Below, one piece after another: positions 31,012-44,566 of a stretch of DNA of 64,000 nucleotides (its first letter is position 1; each line of letters opens with the position of its first letter). Origin of the DNA: Cololabis saira. Lineage: Eukaryota; Chordata; Actinopteri; Beloniformes; Belonidae. The position numbers were made by a program, and so were the translations under genes. Below the pieces are notes generated by a model. The model saw only the letters and a program-made list of their open reading frames with translations, searched no databases and was not told the DNA's origin. The stretch spans positions 5,199,625 through 5,263,624 of the forward strand of contig NC_084599.1 in assembly GCF_033807715.1 (NCBI RefSeq), in the 5' to 3' direction.

Positions 31012-31583
31012 CGCAACCTTCTGCTTCACAGCTCCACAGCTTGGACACCTCCATCCCCACGATCACCCACACCCCAGGTTGACCATAGGGACTTGGGGGG
31101 GTCATGAGCCGTTCCCAGGCGATCTCCCAGCCAAGTCCCTATGCCGACCAATGGTTGAGCTCTGTTCAGCAGGGAGAGCGCTCAACCCGCCAATCATTGA
31201 GCGCTGTTGAGCAGCAGTGATCGCCAATCATCATTGAGCGAGACACGTCTGTACGGCGGCCATGACAGTCTGACACCTCAGGGGACAGTTTGAGTGAAAT
31301 ATTGATTAATCTGTATTGAAACGCTACCGTTTATAAGCCGAATAGTAAGTGGCGTGACACTTATACACAGGATTCAATTTTACATCCAAGCATCATCTCC
31401 TTCACATTGTATTTAAACTTTCTTCATTACCCTGCTTTTCTAGCGGCAGTTTGGCGTGTATGAGGCCCCGTAGGCTACACTTCAATGGCGACCTCGCTGC
31501 ATTCACGCAACCAGTGCTTAATTTGTCAAGTGGGAGGTCCCGGAGCGCAGTGGCTCCGGTGCGAGAAAAAAAAAAAGAAGCGC

Positions 31584-31617
<34 letters not shown>

Positions 31618-31628
31618 ACACACACACA

Positions 31629-31752
<124 letters not shown>

Positions 31753-34181
31753 CTGGAGATTGCCCATCTCCAGTGCGCTTTTGGCTTTTACGCATGGAAC
31801 GAAGAAACATAAAACAGCACACACACACACACACAGATGCGCTGTGTGAGACACATTAACCCAACTGTCCTTTTTAAGCCACATAGATGTACTTTAACTT
31901 TTACCATTATGCCGTTGTGCTGCTTATTGTGTTTTTGGAATTGATATGAGCGCGCAGCGGTGCGTAAAAAGTATATATTTATTTGTTACAGCTTACCGGA
32001 GTGCGCTCCGGTTTGCTCCCCCTCAAATTAAGCCCTGCACGCAGCACATTTGGCAGGCTCATAATCCGATTCTGGCGTATTTATGTGTTGTGTAAACTAC
32101 GCCGAATTCTCGGCAAACGCTGTGAGATGTAAATAATTGTGGCAACTTGAGTTTTCCATAAGCAGTATAGTATTTTGTACCGTTGTCTGTTTGATTGTCT
32201 CCGTTCCGCTTATGGAGTTTGGCGTTGATGGCAGTGAACGCGTTTATGTTGCCATGGTTACCGGTCGCTTCATATACATCAATATTAGGCCTATGCTATC
32301 ATAACATGTAGAAATCAATGTGTTTATGACGTTCACTGTAATATGTTTAATTCAACTGCAGATTTTGGTCACCTTTCACTAAATCAGTGGTGATCCTAGT
32401 TATTACTTGCATCAAATGTCGGCCGACGCGCTGGGCAGACCCCCGCTGGGCGTGCCGACGTCTCGGCAGCCCCGTGCGGGGAACCTCGGGAGCGGCTGGA
32501 CCCCACCCCGCCTCGACACACCGTTTTCTGGGTGGGTGTGGGTCCGCTGGAGCTGGGGGTTCAACCGCGAGCGCCGCCAGAGCGGCAGCCGACGTCGGAG
32601 GTCGGCTGCCCGGCGGCGGGGCTCCGTGGGGGGACATCTGGGGCGGACGGGTCGACTTGGACGAACGGGCGGATGGGTTGTTTTTAACTGTTGTTTTGTT
32701 GCATCTGATATTGCTTTGTTTAAGCAGTTTGGGCTGCATTCTTGCTCTATAAATAAAGTTTATAATATTTATGATTGTTGTTATTTTAATAAAATATATT
32801 TTCTTGCATGATTACTTGAGAATAATGTGTCTTTTTTGTTGTTTTTTTAGATTGTGAGCAGAAAGACAACTCTATGCAACCTGTTACTGCCATCATTAAA
32901 ATTCTTTGTAAACTTATTGGCTGCATACAGTTTTTGTATAAAATGCTGCTGCAACTTTTCACTTTCCAACAAGTAACTAGGTAGAATGTCAGAAATTGGC
33001 TTATTTAACATTTTGGGGGTATTTAAAGTGGCTGTATCCAAATCTGCTACAGTATGTACCAGGCTCAAAAAATAATAATTTTAAGCCTCCTAATTACTAC
33101 AATAACATAGGCCTAAAAACATAGGCATTGCAGTAATTAGGTGAACAGGATAGAATATTAAAGTATCACATATCTAAATGAACCCTCTCTGGCTTGTTCC
33201 TTATGAACAATACGTTTTTTTTTTAGATATTGGATGCAAATTCGCACATAATGACGTCACACTTAATTTGGATGTGAATTTGAAAATTGTGATATGATTT
33301 TTTTTTTTTGTTGTCTCAGGGTAAGCAGTAATCTACAGAAGTTTCATGGTGATTAATTGACTTTTTTTGGCCCTGTTCAGCAGTAATGCATTGCCAGTGG
33401 AGTTGATATACTTATTTCTCTATATTGAGGCATTTCAGCAGATTTGAATTGAGAAATACTGAAGAGACTTAACCCCAGATGTTGCATTTACCATGAGTTT
33501 TATTCTCCATTCATTAATACATCAATTATCATTAATACAGAATTTGCAAAGACTCCACGAATGACCCCTGAAGCGCTTCTTCATCTTTGCCACAGCCTGG
33601 GATCGAACCCGCAACCTTCTGCTTCACAGCTCCACAGCTTGGACACCTCCATCCCCACGATCACCCACACCCCAGGTTGACCATAGGGACTTGGGGGGGT
33701 CATGAGCCGTTCCCAGGCGATCTCCCAGCCAAGTCCCTATGCCGACCAATGGTTGAGCTCTGTTCAGCAGGGAGAGCGCTCAACCCGCCAATCATTGAGC
33801 GCTGTTGAGCAGCAGTGATCGCCAATCATCATTGAGCGAGACACGTCTGTACGGCGGCCATGACAGTCTGACACCTCAGGGGACAGTTTGAGTGAAATAT
33901 TGATTAATCTGTATTGAAACGCTACCGTTTATAAGCCGAATAGTAAGTGGCGTGACACTTATACACAGGATTCAATTTTACATCCAAGCATCATCTCCTT
34001 CACATTGTATTTAAACTTTCTTCATTACCCTGCTTTTCTAGCGGCAGTTTGGCGTGTATGAGGCCCCGTAGGCTACACTTCAATGGCGACCTCGCTGCAT
34101 TCACGCAACCAGTGCTTAATTTGTCAAGTGGGAGGTCCCGGAGCGCAGTGGCTCCGGTGCGAGAAAAAAAAAAAGAAGCGC

Positions 34182-34215
<34 letters not shown>

Positions 34216-34226
34216 ACACACACACA

Positions 34227-34352
<126 letters not shown>

Positions 34353-36781
34353 CTGGAGATTGCCCATCTCCAGTGCGCTTTTGGCTTTTACGCATGGAAC
34401 GAAGAAACATAAAACAGCACACACACACACACACAGATGCGCTGTGTGAGACACATTAACCCAACTGTCCTTTTTAAGCCACATAGATGTACTTTAACTT
34501 TTACCATTATGCCGTTGTGCTGCTTATTGTGTTTTTGGAATTGATATGAGCGCGCAGCGGTGCGTAAAAAGTATATATTTATTTGTTACAGCTTACCGGA
34601 GTGCGCTCCGGTTTGCTCCCCCTCAAATTAAGCCCTGCACGCAGCACATTTGGCAGGCTCATAATCCGATTCTGGCGTATTTATGTGTTGTGTAAACTAC
34701 GCCGAATTCTCGGCAAACGCTGTGAGATGTAAATAATTGTGGCAACTTGAGTTTTCCATAAGCAGTATAGTATTTTGTACCGTTGTCTGTTTGATTGTCT
34801 CCGTTCCGCTTATGGAGTTTGGCGTTGATGGCAGTGAACGCGTTTATGTTGCCATGGTTACCGGTCGCTTCATATACATCAATATTAGGCCTATGCTATC
34901 ATAACATGTAGAAATCAATGTGTTTATGACGTTCACTGTAATATGTTTAATTCAACTGCAGATTTTGGTCACCTTTCACTAAATCAGTGGTGATCCTAGT
35001 TATTACTTGCATCAAATGTCGGCCGACGCGCTGGGCAGACCCCCGCTGGGCGTGCCGACGTCTCGGCAGCCCCGTGCGGGGAACCTCGGGAGCGGCTGGA
35101 CCCCACCCCGCCTCGACACACCGTTTTCTGGGTGGGTGTGGGTCCGCTGGAGCTGGGGGTTCAACCGCGAGCGCCGCCAGAGCGGCAGCCGACGTCGGAG
35201 GTCGGCTGCCCGGCGGCGGGGCTCCGTGGGGGGACATCTGGGGCGGACGGGTCGACTTGGACGAACGGGCGGATGGGTTGTTTTTAACTGTTGTTTTGTT
35301 GCATCTGATATTGCTTTGTTTAAGCAGTTTGGGCTGCATTCTTGCTCTATAAATAAAGTTTATAATATTTATGATTGTTGTTATTTTAATAAAATATATT
35401 TTCTTGCATGATTACTTGAGAATAATGTGTCTTTTTTGTTGTTTTTTTAGATTGTGAGCAGAAAGACAACTCTATGCAACCTGTTACTGCCATCATTAAA
35501 ATTCTTTGTAAACTTATTGGCTGCATACAGTTTTTGTATAAAATGCTGCTGCAACTTTTCACTTTCCAACAAGTAACTAGGTAGAATGTCAGAAATTGGC
35601 TTATTTAACATTTTGGGGGTATTTAAAGTGGCTGTATCCAAATCTGCTACAGTATGTACCAGGCTCAAAAAATAATAATTTTAAGCCTCCTAATTACTAC
35701 AATAACATAGGCCTAAAAACATAGGCATTGCAGTAATTAGGTGAACAGGATAGAATATTAAAGTATCACATATCTAAATGAACCCTCTCTGGCTTGTTCC
35801 TTATGAACAATACGTTTTTTTTTTAGATATTGGATGCAAATTCGCACATAATGACGTCACACTTAATTTGGATGTGAATTTGAAAATTGTGATATGATTT
35901 TTTTTTTTTGTTGTCTCAGGGTAAGCAGTAATCTACAGAAGTTTCATGGTGATTAATTGACTTTTTTTGGCCCTGTTCAGCAGTAATGCATTGCCAGTGG
36001 AGTTGATATACTTATTTCTCTATATTGAGGCATTTCAGCAGATTTGAATTGAGAAATACTGAAGAGACTTAACCCCAGATGTTGCATTTACCATGAGTTT
36101 TATTCTCCATTCATTAATACATCAATTATCATTAATACAGAATTTGCAAAGACTCCACGAATGACCCCTGAAGCGCTTCTTCATCTTTGCCACAGCCTGG
36201 GATCGAACCCGCAACCTTCTGCTTCACAGCTCCACAGCTTGGACACCTCCATCCCCACGATCACCCACACCCCAGGTTGACCATAGGGACTTGGGGGGGT
36301 CATGAGCCGTTCCCAGGCGATCTCCCAGCCAAGTCCCTATGCCGACCAATGGTTGAGCTCTGTTCAGCAGGGAGAGCGCTCAACCCGCCAATCATTGAGC
36401 GCTGTTGAGCAGCAGTGATCGCCAATCATCATTGAGCGAGACACGTCTGTACGGCGGCCATGACAGTCTGACACCTCAGGGGACAGTTTGAGTGAAATAT
36501 TGATTAATCTGTATTGAAACGCTACCGTTTATAAGCCGAATAGTAAGTGGCGTGACACTTATACACAGGATTCAATTTTACATCCAAGCATCATCTCCTT
36601 CACATTGTATTTAAACTTTCTTCATTACCCTGCTTTTCTAGCGGCAGTTTGGCGTGTATGAGGCCCCGTAGGCTACACTTCAATGGCGACCTCGCTGCAT
36701 TCACGCAACCAGTGCTTAATTTGTCAAGTGGGAGGTCCCGGAGCGCAGTGGCTCCGGTGCGAGAAAAAAAAAAAGAAGCGC

Positions 36782-36815
<34 letters not shown>

Positions 36816-36826
36816 ACACACACACA

Positions 36827-36952
<126 letters not shown>

Positions 36953-39381
36953 CTGGAGATTGCCCATCTCCAGTGCGCTTTTGGCTTTTACGCATGGAAC
37001 GAAGAAACATAAAACAGCACACACACACACACACAGATGCGCTGTGTGAGACACATTAACCCAACTGTCCTTTTTAAGCCACATAGATGTACTTTAACTT
37101 TTACCATTATGCCGTTGTGCTGCTTATTGTGTTTTTGGAATTGATATGAGCGCGCAGCGGTGCGTAAAAAGTATATATTTATTTGTTACAGCTTACCGGA
37201 GTGCGCTCCGGTTTGCTCCCCCTCAAATTAAGCCCTGCACGCAGCACATTTGGCAGGCTCATAATCCGATTCTGGCGTATTTATGTGTTGTGTAAACTAC
37301 GCCGAATTCTCGGCAAACGCTGTGAGATGTAAATAATTGTGGCAACTTGAGTTTTCCATAAGCAGTATAGTATTTTGTACCGTTGTCTGTTTGATTGTCT
37401 CCGTTCCGCTTATGGAGTTTGGCGTTGATGGCAGTGAACGCGTTTATGTTGCCATGGTTACCGGTCGCTTCATATACATCAATATTAGGCCTATGCTATC
37501 ATAACATGTAGAAATCAATGTGTTTATGACGTTCACTGTAATATGTTTAATTCAACTGCAGATTTTGGTCACCTTTCACTAAATCAGTGGTGATCCTAGT
37601 TATTACTTGCATCAAATGTCGGCCGACGCGCTGGGCAGACCCCCGCTGGGCGTGCCGACGTCTCGGCAGCCCCGTGCGGGGAACCTCGGGAGCGGCTGGA
37701 CCCCACCCCGCCTCGACACACCGTTTTCTGGGTGGGTGTGGGTCCGCTGGAGCTGGGGGTTCAACCGCGAGCGCCGCCAGAGCGGCAGCCGACGTCGGAG
37801 GTCGGCTGCCCGGCGGCGGGGCTCCGTGGGGGGACATCTGGGGCGGACGGGTCGACTTGGACGAACGGGCGGATGGGTTGTTTTTAACTGTTGTTTTGTT
37901 GCATCTGATATTGCTTTGTTTAAGCAGTTTGGGCTGCATTCTTGCTCTATAAATAAAGTTTATAATATTTATGATTGTTGTTATTTTAATAAAATATATT
38001 TTCTTGCATGATTACTTGAGAATAATGTGTCTTTTTTGTTGTTTTTTTAGATTGTGAGCAGAAAGACAACTCTATGCAACCTGTTACTGCCATCATTAAA
38101 ATTCTTTGTAAACTTATTGGCTGCATACAGTTTTTGTATAAAATGCTGCTGCAACTTTTCACTTTCCAACAAGTAACTAGGTAGAATGTCAGAAATTGGC
38201 TTATTTAACATTTTGGGGGTATTTAAAGTGGCTGTATCCAAATCTGCTACAGTATGTACCAGGCTCAAAAAATAATAATTTTAAGCCTCCTAATTACTAC
38301 AATAACATAGGCCTAAAAACATAGGCATTGCAGTAATTAGGTGAACAGGATAGAATATTAAAGTATCACATATCTAAATGAACCCTCTCTGGCTTGTTCC
38401 TTATGAACAATACGTTTTTTTTTTAGATATTGGATGCAAATTCGCACATAATGACGTCACACTTAATTTGGATGTGAATTTGAAAATTGTGATATGATTT
38501 TTTTTTTTTGTTGTCTCAGGGTAAGCAGTAATCTACAGAAGTTTCATGGTGATTAATTGACTTTTTTTGGCCCTGTTCAGCAGTAATGCATTGCCAGTGG
38601 AGTTGATATACTTATTTCTCTATATTGAGGCATTTCAGCAGATTTGAATTGAGAAATACTGAAGAGACTTAACCCCAGATGTTGCATTTACCATGAGTTT
38701 TATTCTCCATTCATTAATACATCAATTATCATTAATACAGAATTTGCAAAGACTCCACGAATGACCCCTGAAGCGCTTCTTCATCTTTGCCACAGCCTGG
38801 GATCGAACCCGCAACCTTCTGCTTCACAGCTCCACAGCTTGGACACCTCCATCCCCACGATCACCCACACCCCAGGTTGACCATAGGGACTTGGGGGGGT
38901 CATGAGCCGTTCCCAGGCGATCTCCCAGCCAAGTCCCTATGCCGACCAATGGTTGAGCTCTGTTCAGCAGGGAGAGCGCTCAACCCGCCAATCATTGAGC
39001 GCTGTTGAGCAGCAGTGATCGCCAATCATCATTGAGCGAGACACGTCTGTACGGCGGCCATGACAGTCTGACACCTCAGGGGACAGTTTGAGTGAAATAT
39101 TGATTAATCTGTATTGAAACGCTACCGTTTATAAGCCGAATAGTAAGTGGCGTGACACTTATACACAGGATTCAATTTTACATCCAAGCATCATCTCCTT
39201 CACATTGTATTTAAACTTTCTTCATTACCCTGCTTTTCTAGCGGCAGTTTGGCGTGTATGAGGCCCCGTAGGCTACACTTCAATGGCGACCTCGCTGCAT
39301 TCACGCAACCAGTGCTTAATTTGTCAAGTGGGAGGTCCCGGAGCGCAGTGGCTCCGGTGCGAGAAAAAAAAAAAGAAGCGC

Positions 39382-39415
<34 letters not shown>

Positions 39416-39426
39416 ACACACACACA

Positions 39427-39554
<128 letters not shown>

Positions 39555-41983
39555 CTGGAGATTGCCCATCTCCAGTGCGCTTTTGGCTTTTACGCATGGA
39601 ACGAAGAAACATAAAACAGCACACACACACACACACAGATGCGCTGTGTGAGACACATTAACCCAACTGTCCTTTTTAAGCCACATAGATGTACTTTAAC
39701 TTTTACCATTATGCCGTTGTGCTGCTTATTGTGTTTTTGGAATTGATATGAGCGCGCAGCGGTGCGTAAAAAGTATATATTTATTTGTTACAGCTTACCG
39801 GAGTGCGCTCCGGTTTGCTCCCCCTCAAATTAAGCCCTGCACGCAGCACATTTGGCAGGCTCATAATCCGATTCTGGCGTATTTATGTGTTGTGTAAACT
39901 ACGCCGAATTCTCGGCAAACGCTGTGAGATGTAAATAATTGTGGCAACTTGAGTTTTCCATAAGCAGTATAGTATTTTGTACCGTTGTCTGTTTGATTGT
40001 CTCCGTTCCGCTTATGGAGTTTGGCGTTGATGGCAGTGAACGCGTTTATGTTGCCATGGTTACCGGTCGCTTCATATACATCAATATTAGGCCTATGCTA
40101 TCATAACATGTAGAAATCAATGTGTTTATGACGTTCACTGTAATATGTTTAATTCAACTGCAGATTTTGGTCACCTTTCACTAAATCAGTGGTGATCCTA
40201 GTTATTACTTGCATCAAATGTCGGCCGACGCGCTGGGCAGACCCCCGCTGGGCGTGCCGACGTCTCGGCAGCCCCGTGCGGGGAACCTCGGGAGCGGCTG
40301 GACCCCACCCCGCCTCGACACACCGTTTTCTGGGTGGGTGTGGGTCCGCTGGAGCTGGGGGTTCAACCGCGAGCGCCGCCAGAGCGGCAGCCGACGTCGG
40401 AGGTCGGCTGCCCGGCGGCGGGGCTCCGTGGGGGGACATCTGGGGCGGACGGGTCGACTTGGACGAACGGGCGGATGGGTTGTTTTTAACTGTTGTTTTG
40501 TTGCATCTGATATTGCTTTGTTTAAGCAGTTTGGGCTGCATTCTTGCTCTATAAATAAAGTTTATAATATTTATGATTGTTGTTATTTTAATAAAATATA
40601 TTTTCTTGCATGATTACTTGAGAATAATGTGTCTTTTTTGTTGTTTTTTTAGATTGTGAGCAGAAAGACAACTCTATGCAACCTGTTACTGCCATCATTA
40701 AAATTCTTTGTAAACTTATTGGCTGCATACAGTTTTTGTATAAAATGCTGCTGCAACTTTTCACTTTCCAACAAGTAACTAGGTAGAATGTCAGAAATTG
40801 GCTTATTTAACATTTTGGGGGTATTTAAAGTGGCTGTATCCAAATCTGCTACAGTATGTACCAGGCTCAAAAAATAATAATTTTAAGCCTCCTAATTACT
40901 ACAATAACATAGGCCTAAAAACATAGGCATTGCAGTAATTAGGTGAACAGGATAGAATATTAAAGTATCACATATCTAAATGAACCCTCTCTGGCTTGTT
41001 CCTTATGAACAATACGTTTTTTTTTTAGATATTGGATGCAAATTCGCACATAATGACGTCACACTTAATTTGGATGTGAATTTGAAAATTGTGATATGAT
41101 TTTTTTTTTTTGTTGTCTCAGGGTAAGCAGTAATCTACAGAAGTTTCATGGTGATTAATTGACTTTTTTTGGCCCTGTTCAGCAGTAATGCATTGCCAGT
41201 GGAGTTGATATACTTATTTCTCTATATTGAGGCATTTCAGCAGATTTGAATTGAGAAATACTGAAGAGACTTAACCCCAGATGTTGCATTTACCATGAGT
41301 TTTATTCTCCATTCATTAATACATCAATTATCATTAATACAGAATTTGCAAAGACTCCACGAATGACCCCTGAAGCGCTTCTTCATCTTTGCCACAGCCT
41401 GGGATCGAACCCGCAACCTTCTGCTTCACAGCTCCACAGCTTGGACACCTCCATCCCCACGATCACCCACACCCCAGGTTGACCATAGGGACTTGGGGGG
41501 GTCATGAGCCGTTCCCAGGCGATCTCCCAGCCAAGTCCCTATGCCGACCAATGGTTGAGCTCTGTTCAGCAGGGAGAGCGCTCAACCCGCCAATCATTGA
41601 GCGCTGTTGAGCAGCAGTGATCGCCAATCATCATTGAGCGAGACACGTCTGTACGGCGGCCATGACAGTCTGACACCTCAGGGGACAGTTTGAGTGAAAT
41701 ATTGATTAATCTGTATTGAAACGCTACCGTTTATAAGCCGAATAGTAAGTGGCGTGACACTTATACACAGGATTCAATTTTACATCCAAGCATCATCTCC
41801 TTCACATTGTATTTAAACTTTCTTCATTACCCTGCTTTTCTAGCGGCAGTTTGGCGTGTATGAGGCCCCGTAGGCTACACTTCAATGGCGACCTCGCTGC
41901 ATTCACGCAACCAGTGCTTAATTTGTCAAGTGGGAGGTCCCGGAGCGCAGTGGCTCCGGTGCGAGAAAAAAAAAAAGAAGCGC

Positions 41984-42149
<166 letters not shown>

Positions 42150-44255
42150 CTGGAGATTGCCCATCTCCAGTGCGCTTTTGGCTTTTACGCATGGAACGAA
42201 GAAACATAAAACAGCACACACACACACACACAGATGCGCTGTGTGAGACACATTAACCCAACTGTCCTTTTTAAGCCACATAGATGTACTTTAACTTTTA
42301 CCATTATGCCGTTGTGCTGCTTATTGTGTTTTTGGAATTGATATGAGCGCGCAGCGGTGCGTAAAAAGTATATATTTATTTGTTACAGCTTACCGGAGTG
42401 CGCTCCGGTTTGCTCCCCCTCAAATTAAGCCCTGCACGCAGCACATTTGGCAGGCTCATAATCCGATTCTGGCGTATTTATGTGTTGTGTAAACTACGCC
42501 GAATTCTCGGCAAACGCTGTGAGATGTAAATAATTGTGGCAACTTGAGTTTTCCATAAGCAGTATAGTATTTTGTACCGTTGTCTGTTTGATTGTCTCCG
42601 TTCCGCTTATGGAGTTTGGCGTTGATGGCAGTGAACGCGTTTATGTTGCCATGGTTACCGGTCGCTTCATATACATCAATATTAGGCCTATGCTATCATA
42701 ACATGTAGAAATCAATGTGTTTATGACGTTCACTGTAATATGTTTAATTCAACTGCAGATTTTGGTCACCTTTCACTAAATCAGTGGTGATCCTAGTTAT
42801 TACTTGCATCAAATGTCGGCCGACGCGCTGGGCAGACCCCCGCTGGGCGTGCCGACGTCTCGGCAGCCCCGTGCGGGGAACCTCGGGAGCGGCTGGACCC
42901 CACCCCGCCTCGACACACCGTTTTCTGGGTGGGTGTGGGTCCGCTGGAGCTGGGGGTTCAACCGCGAGCGCCGCCAGAGCGGCAGCCGACGTCGGAGGTC
43001 GGCTGCCCGGCGGCGGGGCTCCGTGGGGGGACATCTGGGGCGGACGGGTCGACTTGGACGAACGGGCGGATGGGTTGTTTTTAACTGTTGTTTTGTTGCA
43101 TCTGATATTGCTTTGTTTAAGCAGTTTGGGCTGCATTCTTGCTCTATAAATAAAGTTTATAATATTTATGATTGTTGTTATTTTAATAAAATATATTTTC
43201 TTGCATGATTACTTGAGAATAATGTGTCTTTTTTGTTGTTTTTTTAGATTGTGAGCAGAAAGACAACTCTATGCAACCTGTTACTGCCATCATTAAAATT
43301 CTTTGTAAACTTATTGGCTGCATACAGTTTTTGTATAAAATGCTGCTGCAACTTTTCACTTTCCAACAAGTAACTAGGTAGAATGTCAGAAATTGGCTTA
43401 TTTAACATTTTGGGGGTATTTAAAGTGGCTGTATCCAAATCTGCTACAGTATGTACCAGGCTCAAAAAATAATAATTTTAAGCCTCCTAATTACTACAAT
43501 AACATAGGCCTAAAAACATAGGCATTGCAGTAATTAGGTGAACAGGATAGAATATTAAAGTATCACATATCTAAATGAACCCTCTCTGGCTTGTTCCTTA
43601 TGAACAATACGTTTTTTTTTTAGATATTGGATGCAAATTCGCACATAATGACGTCACACTTAATTTGGATGTGAATTTGAAAATTGTGATATGATTTTTT
43701 TTTTTTGTTGTCTCAGGGTAAGCAGTAATCTACAGAAGTTTCATGGTGATTAATTGACTTTTTTTGGCCCTGTTCAGCAGTAATGCATTGCCAGTGGAGT
43801 TGATATACTTATTTCTCTATATTGAGGCATTTCAGCAGATTTGAATTGAGAAATACTGAAGAGACTTAACCCCAGATGTTGCATTTACCATGAGTTTTAT
43901 TCTCCATTCATTAATACATCAATTATCATTAATACAGAATTTGCAAAGACTCCACGAATGACCCCTGAAGCGCTTCTTCATCTTTGCCACAGCCTGGGAT
44001 CGAACCCGCAACCTTCTGCTTCACAGCTCCACAGCTTGGACACCTCCATCCCCACGATCACCCACACCCCAGGTTGACCATAGGGACTTGGGGGGGTCAT
44101 GAGCCGTTCCCAGGCGATCTCCCAGCCAAGTCCCTATGCCGACCAATGGTTGAGCTCTGTTCAGCAGGGAGAGCGCTCAACCCGCCAATCATTGAGCGCT
44201 GTTGAGCAGCAGTGATCGCCAATCATCATTGAGCGAGACACGTCTGTACGGCGGC

Positions 44256-44417
44256 AATATAAGTCATTGATTTGTTGGTTTTATTTGTTGGAGTTAAAGT
44301 GCCTTAACCATGTGCAAAACACTTTAGGACGTGAGCTGTCGCTGTTACCACGTTGAAATATGTGTGGGTAGATTAAGCGAGAGCGCTCTCTGCTGGTTGA
44401 AAAAGCTTACAGCACCA
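44256..44417 (-). mobile_element. SINE 3' region at right array edge (5S-like family)
   Basis: On the minus strand this reads GGTGCTGTAAGCTTTTTCAA, CCAGCAGAGAGCGCTCTCGC and on to an AACAAATAAAACCAACAAAT tail. The first part matches the 5S-like sequence at the left array edge (28442-28487), so the array is bracketed by related SINE pieces. It is cut at its 5' side by the L2-type LINE. Confidence 0.55.
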
Positions 44418-44566
44418 ACAAATCAAATCAAACTTTATTTATAAAGCACCTTTCATACAAAAAAAAAAATGTAACACAAAGTGCTTTCCATAAAACATAA
44501 ACATAAAATGTATTAAAAAACTGAATGCCGCCTCCCCGTGTGTCCTGGTTCTAACTTTTGGTATGT

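Noticed and set aside
30989..31210. 73-codon plus-strand ORF near each unit end (MPQPGIEPATFC)
   Set aside because: It is the reverse of a tRNA-SINE B-box region; such readings arise from SINEs and are not genes.
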